Source: Pseudomonas saudiphocaensis
GTDB lineage: Bacteria > Pseudomonadota > Gammaproteobacteria > Pseudomonadales > Pseudomonadaceae
Length of the DNA: 64,000 bases
Direction: 5' to 3'
NCBI RefSeq assembly: GCF_000756775.1
Contig: NZ_CCSF01000001.1
Coordinates: 1,426,001-1,490,000, forward strand
Part shown: positions 51,828 through 60,310 of the stretch, piece after piece
Layout: every line of letters begins with the position of its first letter
Position numbering within the stretch: the first letter of the stretch is position 1
The notes under the pieces: model-generated
Seen by the model: the letters and a program-made list of their open reading frames with translations, nothing else
What the model was told of the DNA's origin: nothing
The model's database searches: none
Translations under genes and position numbers: made by a program

Positions 51828-52412
51828 GGCAGTCAGCGAACGGCTAGCAGATCCGGCACAGCGGGGCGGCGGCGATATGGCTTGGGCAAGCATAGCGCCA
51901 GCAGCCCCGCGCTGGGATTGTGCATGAGCTGACTTCGTTGACCTTACCGATGGAGCGCTTGGTGGTAAGTGTTGAATATTGGATTTGAACTAGGCGGAAG
52001 TTCAGGCCTGGGGCTGCTTTCGGTCCGATAGCCGCCCTTCGCAAAGTGACTACAAAACATGAGCGGTTGCTGGAAGAAGCTGCTGATGGCCAGAAAGGCC
52101 ATCTCGCCGCCGATAGGCACCACAGCGCTTAGGACCGCGCCAACGCGCCCAGCGCTTAAGAGTCCGTCTCCGCGGTATCAGCACACTTGGCTCCCGATGC
52201 CGCGCGGTATCAAAAGATTTCCGCACCTACCGGGCAAGCCAGCTAATCAAGCAGAATGTGCGCTTCCGGCGAGCGGACCTTTATTTCATCCGCCTCGTCG
52301 ACCGATCCGCACTATTCAAGTCGCCGGCCGTCTTACCTTCTCAGCAATATGAAACGTTGCCCATACCGCCGCTAGTTGAGTTCTGGCCGCTTATTGATGT
52401 ATTGATCGCTCT
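51828..52412. other. 585-nt interval without recognised genes
   Basis: It follows the cupin gene and precedes the hybrid kinase. Short open frames on both strands (for example 52059-52352) lack ribosome sites and recognisable protein pattern. The codon-like bias of neighbouring DNA fades here, so it could be decayed coding DNA. The right part should hold the kinase promoter. Confidence 0.4.
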
Positions 52413-54455
52413 ATGAACGTTTTTCCAGCGAAAGGTAATCCGGCGCAGCCGACGGCAGCCGTTCTCGATGAAGCCGAGCGTCTTCAATTGGCGCTGGATG
52501 CCGGCGCGATAGTGGGCACCTGGGTCTGGGACGTTCCTAACGACACCATCTTTGCCGATGAGCGCTTCGCTCGAACCTTCAGCGTGCCGTTTGAGCAATG
52601 CACGAACGGGTTCTCCCTCGCCCAGGCGGCCACCTCGATACACCCTCAAGACCAGGAACGAGTTCAGGCCAACATCGTCGAGGCCATTAGGCGCGGCGGG
52701 CCTTATCGATGCGAATACCGGGTTTTACAGAGCGATGGCATCTACCGCTGGATCGAAGCCAATGGCCGGGTCGAGTTGGATTCCGCAGGCAATGCCGTTC
52801 GCTTTCCCGGCGTACTTCTGGATATCGAGCAACGCAAATCGGCTGAAGCCGAACGCGATCGGATCTCCAGCCTGCTGAAGAACTTTTCAGCAGCCGTACC
52901 TGGTGTCGTCTATGCGAAGGATCTGGAAGGTCGCATGCTGGTGGCCAACACTGGCACCACACAGCTGATCGGCAAGCCGCCCAGCTTCTATATCGGCAAA
53001 ACCGATCTGGAATTTCTCGATGACAAGGCCCAGGCGCGCAAGGTCATGGAGACTGACCAGCGCATCATGCGCGGCGGCAAAGTCGAACAGATCGAGGAAT
53101 ACGTCAGCAAACCTGACGGCACCACCGCCGTGTGGCTTTCTGTCAAAGCACCGTTGCTGGATGAATCGGGGGAAGTGATCGGCCTGATCGGATCATCTAT
53201 CGACGTAACCGCTCGCAAGGACGCGGAAGCGGCTCTTCAAGAGCTGAACCGCACGCTAGAAGAGCGCGTCGCCGACGCCATCGCCGAACGCGAGGCGGCT
53301 GAAGCCGCCATGCGCCAATCACAGAAGATGGAAGCCGTGGGGCAACTGACCGGCGGCATTGCGCATGATTTCAACAACCTTCTTGCCGGCATCAGCGGCA
53401 GCCTGGAGCTGGCGAAGATGCGCCTTGCCCAGGGAAGGCACGCGGATATCGAGCGCTATCTGTTGATTGCCCAGGGCGCGACGCAACGAGCTGCGGCGCT
53501 GACGCATCGGTTGCTGGCCTTTTCCCGCCGGCAGAACCTGGCTCCGGTTCCCACCGACGTCAATGAACTGATCAGAGGAATGGAAGAGCTGCTTCGCCAA
53601 TCAGTAGGCCCTTCGGTAGACATCAAACTCCGGTTGGCCAGTGACCTTTGGCCCTCGCTGCTGGACCCGGCGCAGGTAGAGAATGCATTACTGAACCTGT
53701 GCATCAACTCGCGCGACGCCATGCCCGATGGCGGCAGCATCCTTATCGAAACCTTCAACACGCATCTAAAAGCTGGTGAGCTGGATGGAGAACTTGCTGC
53801 CGGTGAGTATCTGGCGATCTGTATTTCCGACACCGGGTTTGGCATGAGTCCGGAAGTTATGGCGCGTGCGTTCGAGCCATTCTTTTCTACCAAACCGGTG
53901 GGGGCTGGTTCCGGGCTGGGGCTGTCGATGATCTACGGCTTTGCCCAGCAATCGGGTGGGCAACTGAAGATTCGCTCTGAGGTCGGCAAGGGCAGCACGG
54001 TGTGCCTGTACCTGCCCCATCATGCGGTAGAGCTTCCGGACGAGGCCTTCGTAGAGGCTGCATCCAACACGACACAGGTTGCACCGGGCAAGACGGTTCT
54101 GGTCGTAGAAGACGAAACCTCGATCCGGCAGCTGGTGGTCGAGCTACTGACCGGCCTTGGGTATGAAGTGATAGAAGCCGCCGACAGCAACGCCGGCCTG
54201 CTGCTGTTGAACTCCAGCGCGCCCATCCATTTGCTGATTACCGATGTGGGCCTTCCCGGGACCATCAATGGCCGGCAGATGGCTGATATCGCCCGCCAGT
54301 CCAAGCCTGGCTTGCCGGTACTGTTCATCACCGGATACGCCCAGAGCAACGTACTCGGGGATAGTCACCTGCAGCCCTCGACGGGCGTGCTCACCAAACC
54401 GTTCGCCTTGGACGCTCTGGTGTCGCACGTCAACGCCTTGGTCAATACCGATTAG
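52413..54455 (+). CDS. Soluble PAS-domain hybrid histidine kinase
   Basis: The 680-residue protein has no membrane segment. Two PAS/PAC units occupy about 20-145 (LDAGAIVGTWVWDVPND...RFPGVLLDIEQRK) and 155-270. A short coiled coil follows (280-300), then the HisKA domain with His318 in GGIAHDFNNLLAG, the HATPase domain (SRDAMPDGGS, SDTGFGMSPEVMARAFEPFFSTKPVGAGSGLGLSM) and a C-terminal receiver starting VLVVEDETSIRQ with phospho-acceptor Asp611 in LITDVGLPG. It senses a cytoplasmic cue. No response regulator with output domain is adjacent, so the partner is elsewhere. Confidence 0.9.
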   Translation: MNVFPAKGNPAQPTAAVLDEAERLQLALDAGAIVGTWVWDVPNDTIFADERFARTFSVPFEQCTNGFSLAQAATSIHPQDQERVQANIVEAIRRGGPYRCEYRVLQSDGIYRWIEANGRVELDSAGNAVRFPGVLLDIEQRKSAEAERDRISSLLKNFSAAVPGVVYAKDLEGRMLVANTGTTQLIGKPPSFYIGKTDLEFLDDKAQARKVMETDQRIMRGGKVEQIEEYVSKPDGTTAVWLSVKAPLLDESGEVIGLIGSSIDVTARKDAEAALQELNRTLEERVADAIAEREAAEAAMRQSQKMEAVGQLTGGIAHDFNNLLAGISGSLELAKMRLAQGRHADIERYLLIAQGATQRAAALTHRLLAFSRRQNLAPVPTDVNELIRGMEELLRQSVGPSVDIKLRLASDLWPSLLDPAQVENALLNLCINSRDAMPDGGSILIETFNTHLKAGELDGELAAGEYLAICISDTGFGMSPEVMARAFEPFFSTKPVGAGSGLGLSMIYGFAQQSGGQLKIRSEVGKGSTVCLYLPHHAVELPDEAFVEAASNTTQVAPGKTVLVVEDETSIRQLVVELLTGLGYEVIEAADSNAGLLLLNSSAPIHLLITDVGLPGTINGRQMADIARQSKPGLPVLFITGYAQSNVLGDSHLQPSTGVLTKPFALDALVSHVNALVNTD

Positions 54456-54586
54456 CTCGAGGCGCCCGTTTTCGTCTGTAGCCGGGTCGGCACGCCATCA
54501 CGCAGGCATGAGCGGTAGTCCTGCAGCCATGCGCAGCGACGGATTTTCCGCGCCTTGGTCATCCAAGCTGCGCTGCGATAAGTGGT

Positions 54587-54596
54587 AGTATCATTT
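54587..54596. promoter_or_regulatory. Candidate TetR operator half in the tetR promoter
   Basis: AGTATCATTT, 42 nt before the tetR ATG, matches the complement of the oxygenase-operon palindrome (AGTATCACTTTT) in nine of ten positions. Shared sequence suggests autoregulation. Confidence 0.4.
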
Positions 54597-54638
54597 GTTT
54601 TTGACCCGATCACGTCAGGCAAATCAGAAGGAGGCTGG

Positions 54639-55223
54639 ATGGCGCAGATAAAGAAGGCAGAAGTGCGACAAGCCATAGTCGAATCGGCGTTCACTCTATT
54701 CAAGCACAAGGGTTACACCGCAACGACAATGAGCGCCATCGCCCGTGAGGCGGGAATGACGGTGTCCAACCTGTATGTGTATTTCGATTCTAAGCTCCTG
54801 ATCCTCTACGAGATCTACAGTCCCTGGCTAGTGGAACAAGTCGGGCGTTTGCGCGATTCGGTAAGCAAACTCACGCACCCCCGTACGCGTCTTAAACGTA
54901 TCTTGATCGGTATATGGGGCGATATCCCTACGGCTGATCAGGCGTTCGCCAACTGCATGATCGAAGCCTTGGCCAGCGCCCCCCGCAACATGGGTAAGCC
55001 CGACAACATTCTGGTCTGGTCTGAACAGCAGATAACCGATCTGCTGCGCGAGAGCCTCCCTCCCCACCGACACGCGCTGATCGAAGACAACCTGTACGCC
55101 CACGTGCTCTGGATGGCCTTTGACGGCTTCGTCGTCAACCAGCGCATAGGCGACTTGCGCGATATCGAACGCATTGCCGATCTCTTCGTCGATATGCTCC
55201 TGGGCTTGGAACACCAACCCTAG
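54639..55223 (+). CDS. TetR-family regulator, probable controller of the oxygenase operon
   Basis: The 194-residue protein has the TetR helix-turn-helix (VRQAIVESAFTLFKHKGYTATTMSAIAREAGMTVSNLYVYFDSKLLILYEI) and a ligand domain from about residue 60 (LTHPRTRLKRILIGIWGD, NMGKPDNILVW, VDMLLGLEH). AAGGAGG precedes the ATG. It lies upstream of the Rieske operon on the same strand, 472 nt from it. A palindrome in that operon's promoter shares its core with the tetR promoter, pointing to control of both (inference). The effector may be the pathway substrate. Confidence 0.88.
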   Translation: MAQIKKAEVRQAIVESAFTLFKHKGYTATTMSAIAREAGMTVSNLYVYFDSKLLILYEIYSPWLVEQVGRLRDSVSKLTHPRTRLKRILIGIWGDIPTADQAFANCMIEALASAPRNMGKPDNILVWSEQQITDLLRESLPPHRHALIEDNLYAHVLWMAFDGFVVNQRIGDLRDIERIADLFVDMLLGLEHQP

Positions 55224-55479
55224 CGGTTTACCGCCGGCTGCCGCGCTCGCCGGTCAGCCCAGCCCATTCGCGCATCCGTGATCCCGCCGCAGGCGTCCCA
55301 GCGCCTATCCCCACCGGCCTAGTGCACCGCCTGGAACAGGCGCGCCCCCTCCTCTGCGATACCGACCGACCATCCCCTGCTGCCTGCCGCCCTGTAGCGT
55401 TGCGGCCAGATCCAGTCTGAGATGCTCGGGCCGCCAGCATGCGCCGACCTGAGCGACCGCCTATCCCGCTCATAAAATT

Positions 55480-55494
55480 AAAAGTGATACTTTT
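55480..55494. promoter_or_regulatory. Perfect palindrome AAAAGT-GAT-ACTTTT, candidate TetR operator
   Basis: Arms of 6 bp around GAT; the core TGATACT recurs in the tetR promoter. It lies about 130 bp upstream of the predicted -35 of the operon, so it may act as an upstream site or serve a second promoter. Confidence 0.5.
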
Positions 55495-55598
55495 TTGCAC
55501 CTTTTTTGCTCAACCAGCGGGCCTTTCCGCACCAAGTAAGAGCAACCCGGCCCCATAACAAACAGCTACAACCCAGATAGCTCATGGGTTAAAGCGCA

Positions 55599-55612
55599 TT
55601 GATCCAAATCAA
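55599..55612. promoter_or_regulatory. Perfect ANR/FNR/DNR box
   Basis: TTGAT-CCAA-ATCAA matches the consensus TTGAT-N4-ATCAA at every defined base, 13 bp upstream of the -35 of the operon promoter. It suggests oxygen- or NO-responsive control. Confidence 0.7.
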
Positions 55613-55624
55613 CAACAAAAGCGA

Positions 55625-55653
55625 TTGACAATCTTTTTTTGCGATTAGAGAAT
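55625..55653 (+). promoter_or_regulatory. Sigma70 promoter of the Rieske operon
   Basis: TTGACA (55625-55630), 17 bp, then GAGAAT (55648-55653), four of six bases matching TATAAT. The start would be near 55660 and the operon ATG at 55696 has AAGGGA before it. Confidence 0.6.
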
Positions 55654-55695
55654 CATGTTCATTAATGACGTCCTCCATCGCCTGAAGGGATTTCC

Positions 55696-56985
55696 ATGAC
55701 TGACAACACCTTGCGCTTTATCACCGATCGCTACCCCGAGCTAGGGAAAGGGCCAGTCCCTTCAGCTCCCTACATTTCGCCCGAGTACTACGAGCGCGAG
55801 AAAGAGGCGATCTTCAAGAAGACCTGGCTGCATGTCGGCCGGGTGGAAGAAATCCCCAAGGCTGGCGACTACATCGTCAAGGACCTGGACTGCGCCAATG
55901 CCTCGATCATCATCGTTCGCAACAAGAAGGGTGAGATCAATGCGATGCACAACGTGTGCTCGCACCGCCTGAACCAGATTGCCTACGAGAAATGCGGCAA
56001 CACGCGCAAGTTCGCCTGCAAGTTCCATGGCTGGGCCTTCGATCTGGACGGCAACCTGACCGGTGTTCCGGAAGAAGAGTGCTTCTTCGATCTCGACAAG
56101 AAAGAACACGGCCTCGAGCGTGTGGCCTGCCAGGTCTGGCAAGGCTTCATCTTCATCAACCTGGACCCGAACCCAAGCGAATCGCTGGATGAATACCTCA
56201 AGCCCATGTTCGGCTGCATCGAGGGCTACCCCTTCGAGAAGATGACCGAGGGCTTCTCCTGGGTTTCGGACGTGAACTGCAACTGGAAACTGGCGCTGGA
56301 CGCCTTCCAGGAGGCCTACCACGTCGCCTACATCCACGGCCTGTCGATCGCCGACGCCGTCGAAAAGTCCGAGAACGGCACCATGCCGCCGCTCGATGCG
56401 CTCTGCGGCGAATACCACCGTCGACTGTCCCTGGGCGGCAACCAGAAGTCGGTCTACGGCAACCCGAAAGCCGTCACCGAAGGTGGCGCTGCCGCAGAAG
56501 AAGCCCTTTCCGAAGCCGCCAAGACCCGTCCGATTTCGGCCGCCGCACTGCGCGCCGCGATCGGCAGCGCCAAGCATGACTTCCCGCTCGACGCTCTGCC
56601 AGAGGGCATGAACTGGACCAAGAGCCCGAACTGGCTGTTCGACATCAACGTGGTCTTCCCGGACCTGTATCTGTCGCTGCGTCCGAACTATTTCCAGTGC
56701 TACACCTTCCGCCCCACCGCGCACAACAAGACCCGCATCGAGTGCCGCGTGTTCTACCCGGAAATGACTACCGCCGGCGGCCGCTTCTTCCTGGAGTACA
56801 TGAAGGTCGCACTGCGCGACGTACTTCTCGAAGACATGAGCACCGTCGAGCGCACCCAGAAGGCCGCCGAGACCGGTGCCAAGAAAGTCATGCTGCTGCA
56901 AGACAGCGAGATTCTGGTGCGCCACTCCTATCACGCCGTCGAGCGCATGTTGAACAAAAACCAGCCCAAGGCTAGCGCGGAGTAA
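55696..56985 (+). CDS. Rieske non-haem iron oxygenase, alpha subunit
   Basis: The 429-residue protein has the Rieske cluster motif C88-x-H90...C108-x2-H111 (CSHRLNQ and CKFHGWAF) and the mononuclear iron motif E206-x2-H209-x4-H214 (FQEAYHVAYIHG), with a later Asp in LLEDMSTVERTQ as the third ligand candidate. The residue bridging the two metal sites is Glu, as in carnitine monooxygenase, instead of the Asp of ring-hydroxylating dioxygenases. It takes electrons from the ferredoxin encoded at 59941. It heads an operon with two cupins and an asparaginase homologue. The substrate is unknown, possibly aromatic. Confidence 0.92.
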   Translation: MTDNTLRFITDRYPELGKGPVPSAPYISPEYYEREKEAIFKKTWLHVGRVEEIPKAGDYIVKDLDCANASIIIVRNKKGEINAMHNVCSHRLNQIAYEKCGNTRKFACKFHGWAFDLDGNLTGVPEEECFFDLDKKEHGLERVACQVWQGFIFINLDPNPSESLDEYLKPMFGCIEGYPFEKMTEGFSWVSDVNCNWKLALDAFQEAYHVAYIHGLSIADAVEKSENGTMPPLDALCGEYHRRLSLGGNQKSVYGNPKAVTEGGAAAEEALSEAAKTRPISAAALRAAIGSAKHDFPLDALPEGMNWTKSPNWLFDINVVFPDLYLSLRPNYFQCYTFRPTAHNKTRIECRVFYPEMTTAGGRFFLEYMKVALRDVLLEDMSTVERTQKAAETGAKKVMLLQDSEILVRHSYHAVERMLNKNQPKASAE

Positions 56986-56990
56986 ATCGC

Positions 56991-57371
56991 ATGAACCTGA
57001 TCGCCACCCTCAATCTCGACAACCCGGTCGTGCAACTGCCCGAAGCCTTTGCCAGCCTGCAGCCCTTCGTCAGCCTGTGGGCGCTGGACACCGAGACCGC
57101 TCGCAATATCCAGCGTCATGCGCAGCCCATGGAAGCCATCCGTGCTTTTGCCGACACCATGCTGGCGAACATGGACGAGCTGATCGCCTTCGTGAACCGC
57201 AAGCCCATGAGCGAGTTCGACGAGGTCGACGAAACCCTGCTCAAGCTGCTGCTTTCCCTCGCCGAAGTCGCGCCTGCGGTGGAGTTTTACGGCCAGCAGG
57301 AAGTGGTATGGGGCTTCGACCCGCGCCGCTTCGTGGCTGAAGAAGACTTCAACATGAAGCCCAAGTTTTAA
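56991..57371 (+). CDS. Small unknown protein of the oxygenase operon
   Basis: The 126-residue protein is helical and soluble, with no signal: DNPVVQLPEAFASLQPFVSLWALDTETARNIQRHAQPMEAIRAFADTMLANMDELIAFVNRKP and GQQEVVWGFDPRRFVAEE. I do not recognise a family. GGAG in the end of the alpha-subunit gene serves as its RBS, 5 nt apart. Its place directly after the alpha subunit suggests an assembly or accessory role (inference). Confidence 0.75.
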   Translation: MNLIATLNLDNPVVQLPEAFASLQPFVSLWALDTETARNIQRHAQPMEAIRAFADTMLANMDELIAFVNRKPMSEFDEVDETLLKLLLSLAEVAPAVEFYGQQEVVWGFDPRRFVAEEDFNMKPKF

Positions 57372-57381
57372 GGAGCCGCAG

Positions 57382-57798
57382 ATGCCTAAATGCAGAGTAT
57401 TTGGAATCGACGACGGGCTGAAGGAAGTGGTTGCCGACGGCCTGTACATGAAGCACCTGTTCGGTCAGAACATCAGTGTTTCCATCGTCAAATTCGTTGA
57501 AAAGGTCGGCCACAACCTGCCGGCCAAATCGCACCACCATGGTGAAGAAGCATCGCTGCAGATCGTTGGCGAGTGCTCGGTCTTCGAAGGCCAGGGCCAA
57601 ACAGGCGACCCGGAAGTGAAGATGGCGCAACGCAGCGCCATGATCATTCCTGCCGAGTTGGATCATTACGGCAGCAACCGCTTCGGCGCCGAGGGCGTGA
57701 GCATGCGCCTGAACGTGGTAACCCCTCCACGCCCCGAATTCGGCCCGGAAGACAGCGTGCCCTACTACCCCCTGAAGGATCGGGAGGCGCGCGCATGA
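57382..57798 (+). CDS. Cupin-domain protein
   Basis: This 138-residue cupin has metal-binding residues in KSHHHGEEASLQIVGECSVFEG (His triple and Glu) and a later HYGSNRFG. AAGGAG stands 6 nt before the ATG, after the 126-aa gene. It could be a ring-cleavage or isomerising enzyme, or a structural component. It overlaps the following cupin gene by 4 nt, so they are translated together. Confidence 0.85.
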   Translation: MPKCRVFGIDDGLKEVVADGLYMKHLFGQNISVSIVKFVEKVGHNLPAKSHHHGEEASLQIVGECSVFEGQGQTGDPEVKMAQRSAMIIPAELDHYGSNRFGAEGVSMRLNVVTPPRPEFGPEDSVPYYPLKDREARA

Positions 57799-58124
57799 GC
57801 AGCCTGGATCATTGCCTGGTAACCCCGCCGCTGACCGAAGTCGAAAGCGGCACGACCGGCCTGAGTGGCGACAAGTTCGAACTGCAGCTGCGCACCTTCG
57901 CCGAGGGTGAAATCGTCGAGGGCGGCCTGCCGAATCTCGGTGAAGAAGTCGGCGCAATTCTCGAAGGCAGCTTTGCCGTCGACGCCGCGGGCGAGCACTA
58001 CGAGCTCAGCGCCGGCGAAGCCATCGTGATTCCGCCCAACGAGCCGCGCCAATGGCGCTGCCTTAGTGCCACCGGCGTGCTGTATCGCGCCGTGGTGCGC
58101 CTGACCGAGCAGGCCTCGGCATGA
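57795..58124 (+). CDS. Second cupin-domain protein
   Basis: The 109-residue protein is a compact cupin: FAEGEIVEGGLPNLGEEVGAILEGSFAVDAAGEHYELSAGEAIVIPPNEPRQWRC. Classical metal histidines are mostly replaced (only GEHYE and the first-motif Glu residues remain), so it may be non-catalytic. Its ATG overlaps the first cupin by 4 nt and its stop overlaps the reductase ATG by 4 nt, a tightly coupled run. Confidence 0.82.
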   Translation: MSSLDHCLVTPPLTEVESGTTGLSGDKFELQLRTFAEGEIVEGGLPNLGEEVGAILEGSFAVDAAGEHYELSAGEAIVIPPNEPRQWRCLSATGVLYRAVVRLTEQASA

Positions 58125-59356
58125 GCGGCAAGCGCGTCCTGATCGTGGGCGCCGGCCATGCGGGGGGCCGCGTGGCGCAACATCTGATCGCACTGGACGA
58201 GCACTGTCAGGTCATCCTGGTCGGCGAGGAGGCTTACGCCCCCTATGAACGTCCAGCGCTGTCCAAGGACGTGCTGCTCGGCAAGCAGAGCAGCGACGAA
58301 CTGACCCTGGGACCGGTCGGGTTCTGGAGCGAAACCACGCGCCTTCAGCGCGTGGTCGGTCGCGTGGTTGAACTTGATCGGATTGCACGCAGCGTCACCC
58401 TGAGCGATGGCAGCCAGATTGCTTTTGACGAGCTGGTCATCGCCACCGGCGGCGCCGCGCGTACCCTGGATATACGCGGCGGAGACCTGCCAGGCCTGCA
58501 TGTGCTGCGTACCATCCCCGACTGCCATCAGTTGGCCGAAGCGCTTCAAGGCGCAGAGAGCATTGCCATCATCGGCGCCGGGGTTATCGGCATGGAAGTG
58601 GCCGCCAGCGCCACCCAGTTGGGCCTTAAGGTCACGGTGCTGGATGTTGGCGATCGCGTCATGCGCCGCTGCCTGCCTCCGGATGCCTCGGCCTGGCTTC
58701 GCCAGCTCCACCTCGACGCGGGCGTGAGCCTGGAGTCTTCAGTCCGTCCGCAGGCGATCGCCGAAGTCAACGGTCAGTACGCCATCCAGGCAAAGCGCGA
58801 GGATGGCAGCAAGGTCCAGGTCTGGGCGGACCAGATGCTGGTGGCCGTGGGAATCGAATGCGAGGTCCACTTTGCCCAGGCCGCCGGTATCCAGTGCGAC
58901 AACGGCATCGTGGTCGACGAATTCTGCCGCAGCCCTTCGGAGCCCTGGTGCTACGCCGTTGGCGATGTGGCCAATACCTTCAGTCCGTTCTACGGCCGGC
59001 ACATGCGTCAGGAAACCTGGCGCAACGCCGAGAACCAGGCGCGTGCCGTAGCCCTGCAGATCACAGGCAAGAGCGAGCCGTACCACGAGATCCCCTGGAT
59101 GTGGAGTGATCAGTTCGGCCACAACATTCAGGTGGTCGGCACCATCGAAGGCTTCGACCAGCAGGTGCTGCGCGGCAATCCAGCGGAACACCAGGCCACC
59201 TGGTTACTGCTTAAGGAAGGCCGCGTAGTCGGCGGGGTGATGATCAACCAGGCCAAGGACCGCAAGCCTCTGGAAGCCCTGATCAATTCCCGCGCACTGA
59301 TCGACCGCGAGTTGCTGGCCGACAGCAACCTCACCCTGAAGAAGCTGGCAGCATGA
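58121..59356 (+). CDS. FAD-dependent ferredoxin reductase (BphA4-like)
   Basis: The 411-residue flavoprotein has FAD motif VLIVGAGHAGGRVAQHL, YAPYERPALSKDVLLG, FDELVIATGGAAR, the NADH motif SIAIIGAGVIGMEVAASATQLG, and CYAVGDVANTFSPFYG. It passes electrons from NAD(P)H to the Rieske ferredoxin of the same operon. ATGA overlaps link it to the genes on both sides. The residues before LDVGDRVMRR, with Asp, suggest NADH preference. Confidence 0.92.
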   Translation: MSGKRVLIVGAGHAGGRVAQHLIALDEHCQVILVGEEAYAPYERPALSKDVLLGKQSSDELTLGPVGFWSETTRLQRVVGRVVELDRIARSVTLSDGSQIAFDELVIATGGAARTLDIRGGDLPGLHVLRTIPDCHQLAEALQGAESIAIIGAGVIGMEVAASATQLGLKVTVLDVGDRVMRRCLPPDASAWLRQLHLDAGVSLESSVRPQAIAEVNGQYAIQAKREDGSKVQVWADQMLVAVGIECEVHFAQAAGIQCDNGIVVDEFCRSPSEPWCYAVGDVANTFSPFYGRHMRQETWRNAENQARAVALQITGKSEPYHEIPWMWSDQFGHNIQVVGTIEGFDQQVLRGNPAEHQATWLLLKEGRVVGGVMINQAKDRKPLEALINSRALIDRELLADSNLTLKKLAA

Positions 59357-59928
59357 GCACGGACCTGCTGCAGCGCGTGCTGCGTCTGGAAGCCATCGAG
59401 GCCATTCGTGGCCTCAAGGCGCATTACAGCGCGCTGGCCGATGCCAAGTACACCGGCAACTACCAGCGCCAGCCAGCCGCTCTCATGCGTGAACTGGCGC
59501 AGCAGCAGGCTGCCTGCTTCACCGAGCAGGCAGTGTGGTTCGGCGGCGAATTCGGCGGCGACCGGACTGGTCGCATAGCCCTGGCGCAATGGTTTGAAAG
59601 CTCGCCCTGGTGCTGGGCAGCCCACTACTACCTGAGCCCGCAGATCACCATCGCCGACGACCTGACGCATGCCTCGGCCACCTGGCAGCTCTGGCAGCTG
59701 GCCCTGCGCGAAGACAACGGCGAAGCCATATTCCTCACTGCCACCACCCACGAAACCTACACTCGCTGCCACGAACAGGGCTGGCTGATCGGCTCCATGC
59801 GTTTCACCGGGCTGCACGTGATGCCGGCCAACCTGGGCTGCATGCCTCTGTACCCGGACCTGCCCAGCCTGGACAAGGCGCGCCCCCCTCTCAACGACCC
59901 CGAACCGGCCTCATCGACCGGTCAGTAA
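59353..59928 (+). CDS. NTF2/SnoaL-fold protein, probable beta-subunit-like partner of the oxygenase
   Basis: The 191-residue protein has the cone-shaped NTF2 fold pattern: LEAIEAIRGLKAHYSALADAKY, CFTEQAVWFGGEFGGDRTGRIALAQWFESSPWCWAAHYYLSPQITI, ATWQLWQLALREDNGEAIFLTATTHETYTR. Ring-hydroxylating dioxygenase beta subunits share this fold, so it may be the small subunit of the oxygenase, although a dehydratase role is also possible. It overlaps the reductase gene by 4 nt. Confidence 0.8.
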   Translation: MSTDLLQRVLRLEAIEAIRGLKAHYSALADAKYTGNYQRQPAALMRELAQQQAACFTEQAVWFGGEFGGDRTGRIALAQWFESSPWCWAAHYYLSPQITIADDLTHASATWQLWQLALREDNGEAIFLTATTHETYTRCHEQGWLIGSMRFTGLHVMPANLGCMPLYPDLPSLDKARPPLNDPEPASSTGQ

Positions 59929-59940
59929 GAGCTACGAACC

Positions 59941-60300
59941 ATGAGCGCATCGGAAAACCTGATTTACACCACCGCCCCTGCAGCTGATGCCTGGATTGAA
60001 CTGGGCGCGCTGGATGAACTGTTCGACGACGGTCAGTGCTACGGCACCGTGATCAACGGCCTGAAGATCGGCCTGTTCTACGTCGACGACCAGGTGTACT
60101 GCGTCGATGACATATGCACCCATGGTAACGCCCTGCTCAGCGAAGGCGACCTGGAAGGCCATGAAATCGAATGCCCTCTGCACGCCGGCGCCTTCGACGT
60201 GCGCGACGGCAAGGCACTGTGCAGCCCGCTGATCAAGGACACCCGCGTGCACAACGTACGCGTCGAAGACGGCGTCGTATTTGTCCAACTGAACCTGTAA
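59941..60300 (+). CDS. Rieske-type ferredoxin
   Basis: The 119-residue protein has C59-T-H61 (CTHGN) and C78-P-L-H81 (CPLHAG), a Rieske 2Fe-2S site with 16 residues between the pairs. It carries electrons from the FAD reductase to the oxygenase alpha subunit. There are no membrane segments. Twelve nt separate it from the NTF2-like gene. Confidence 0.93.
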   Translation: MSASENLIYTTAPAADAWIELGALDELFDDGQCYGTVINGLKIGLFYVDDQVYCVDDICTHGNALLSEGDLEGHEIECPLHAGAFDVRDGKALCSPLIKDTRVHNVRVEDGVVFVQLNL

Positions 60301-60310
60301 GGAGCAGCCT

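Larger units (their letters stand above)
55224..55695. promoter_or_regulatory. Regulatory region of the Rieske oxygenase operon
   Basis: The left two-thirds is GC-rich and without recognised genes. The last 220 nt are AT-rich and hold a TetR-type palindrome, a perfect ANR/FNR box and a sigma70 promoter, each listed separately. Confidence 0.7.

Noticed and set aside
52059-52352. Plus-strand frame of 97 codons upstream of the hybrid kinase
   Set aside because: No ribosome site, Pro/Arg-rich translation without domain, and overlaps the probable kinase promoter.
55762-56934. A 390-codon minus-strand frame opposite the Rieske alpha subunit
   Set aside because: It is antisense to a well-supported gene with intact metal motifs, with no recognisable domain.
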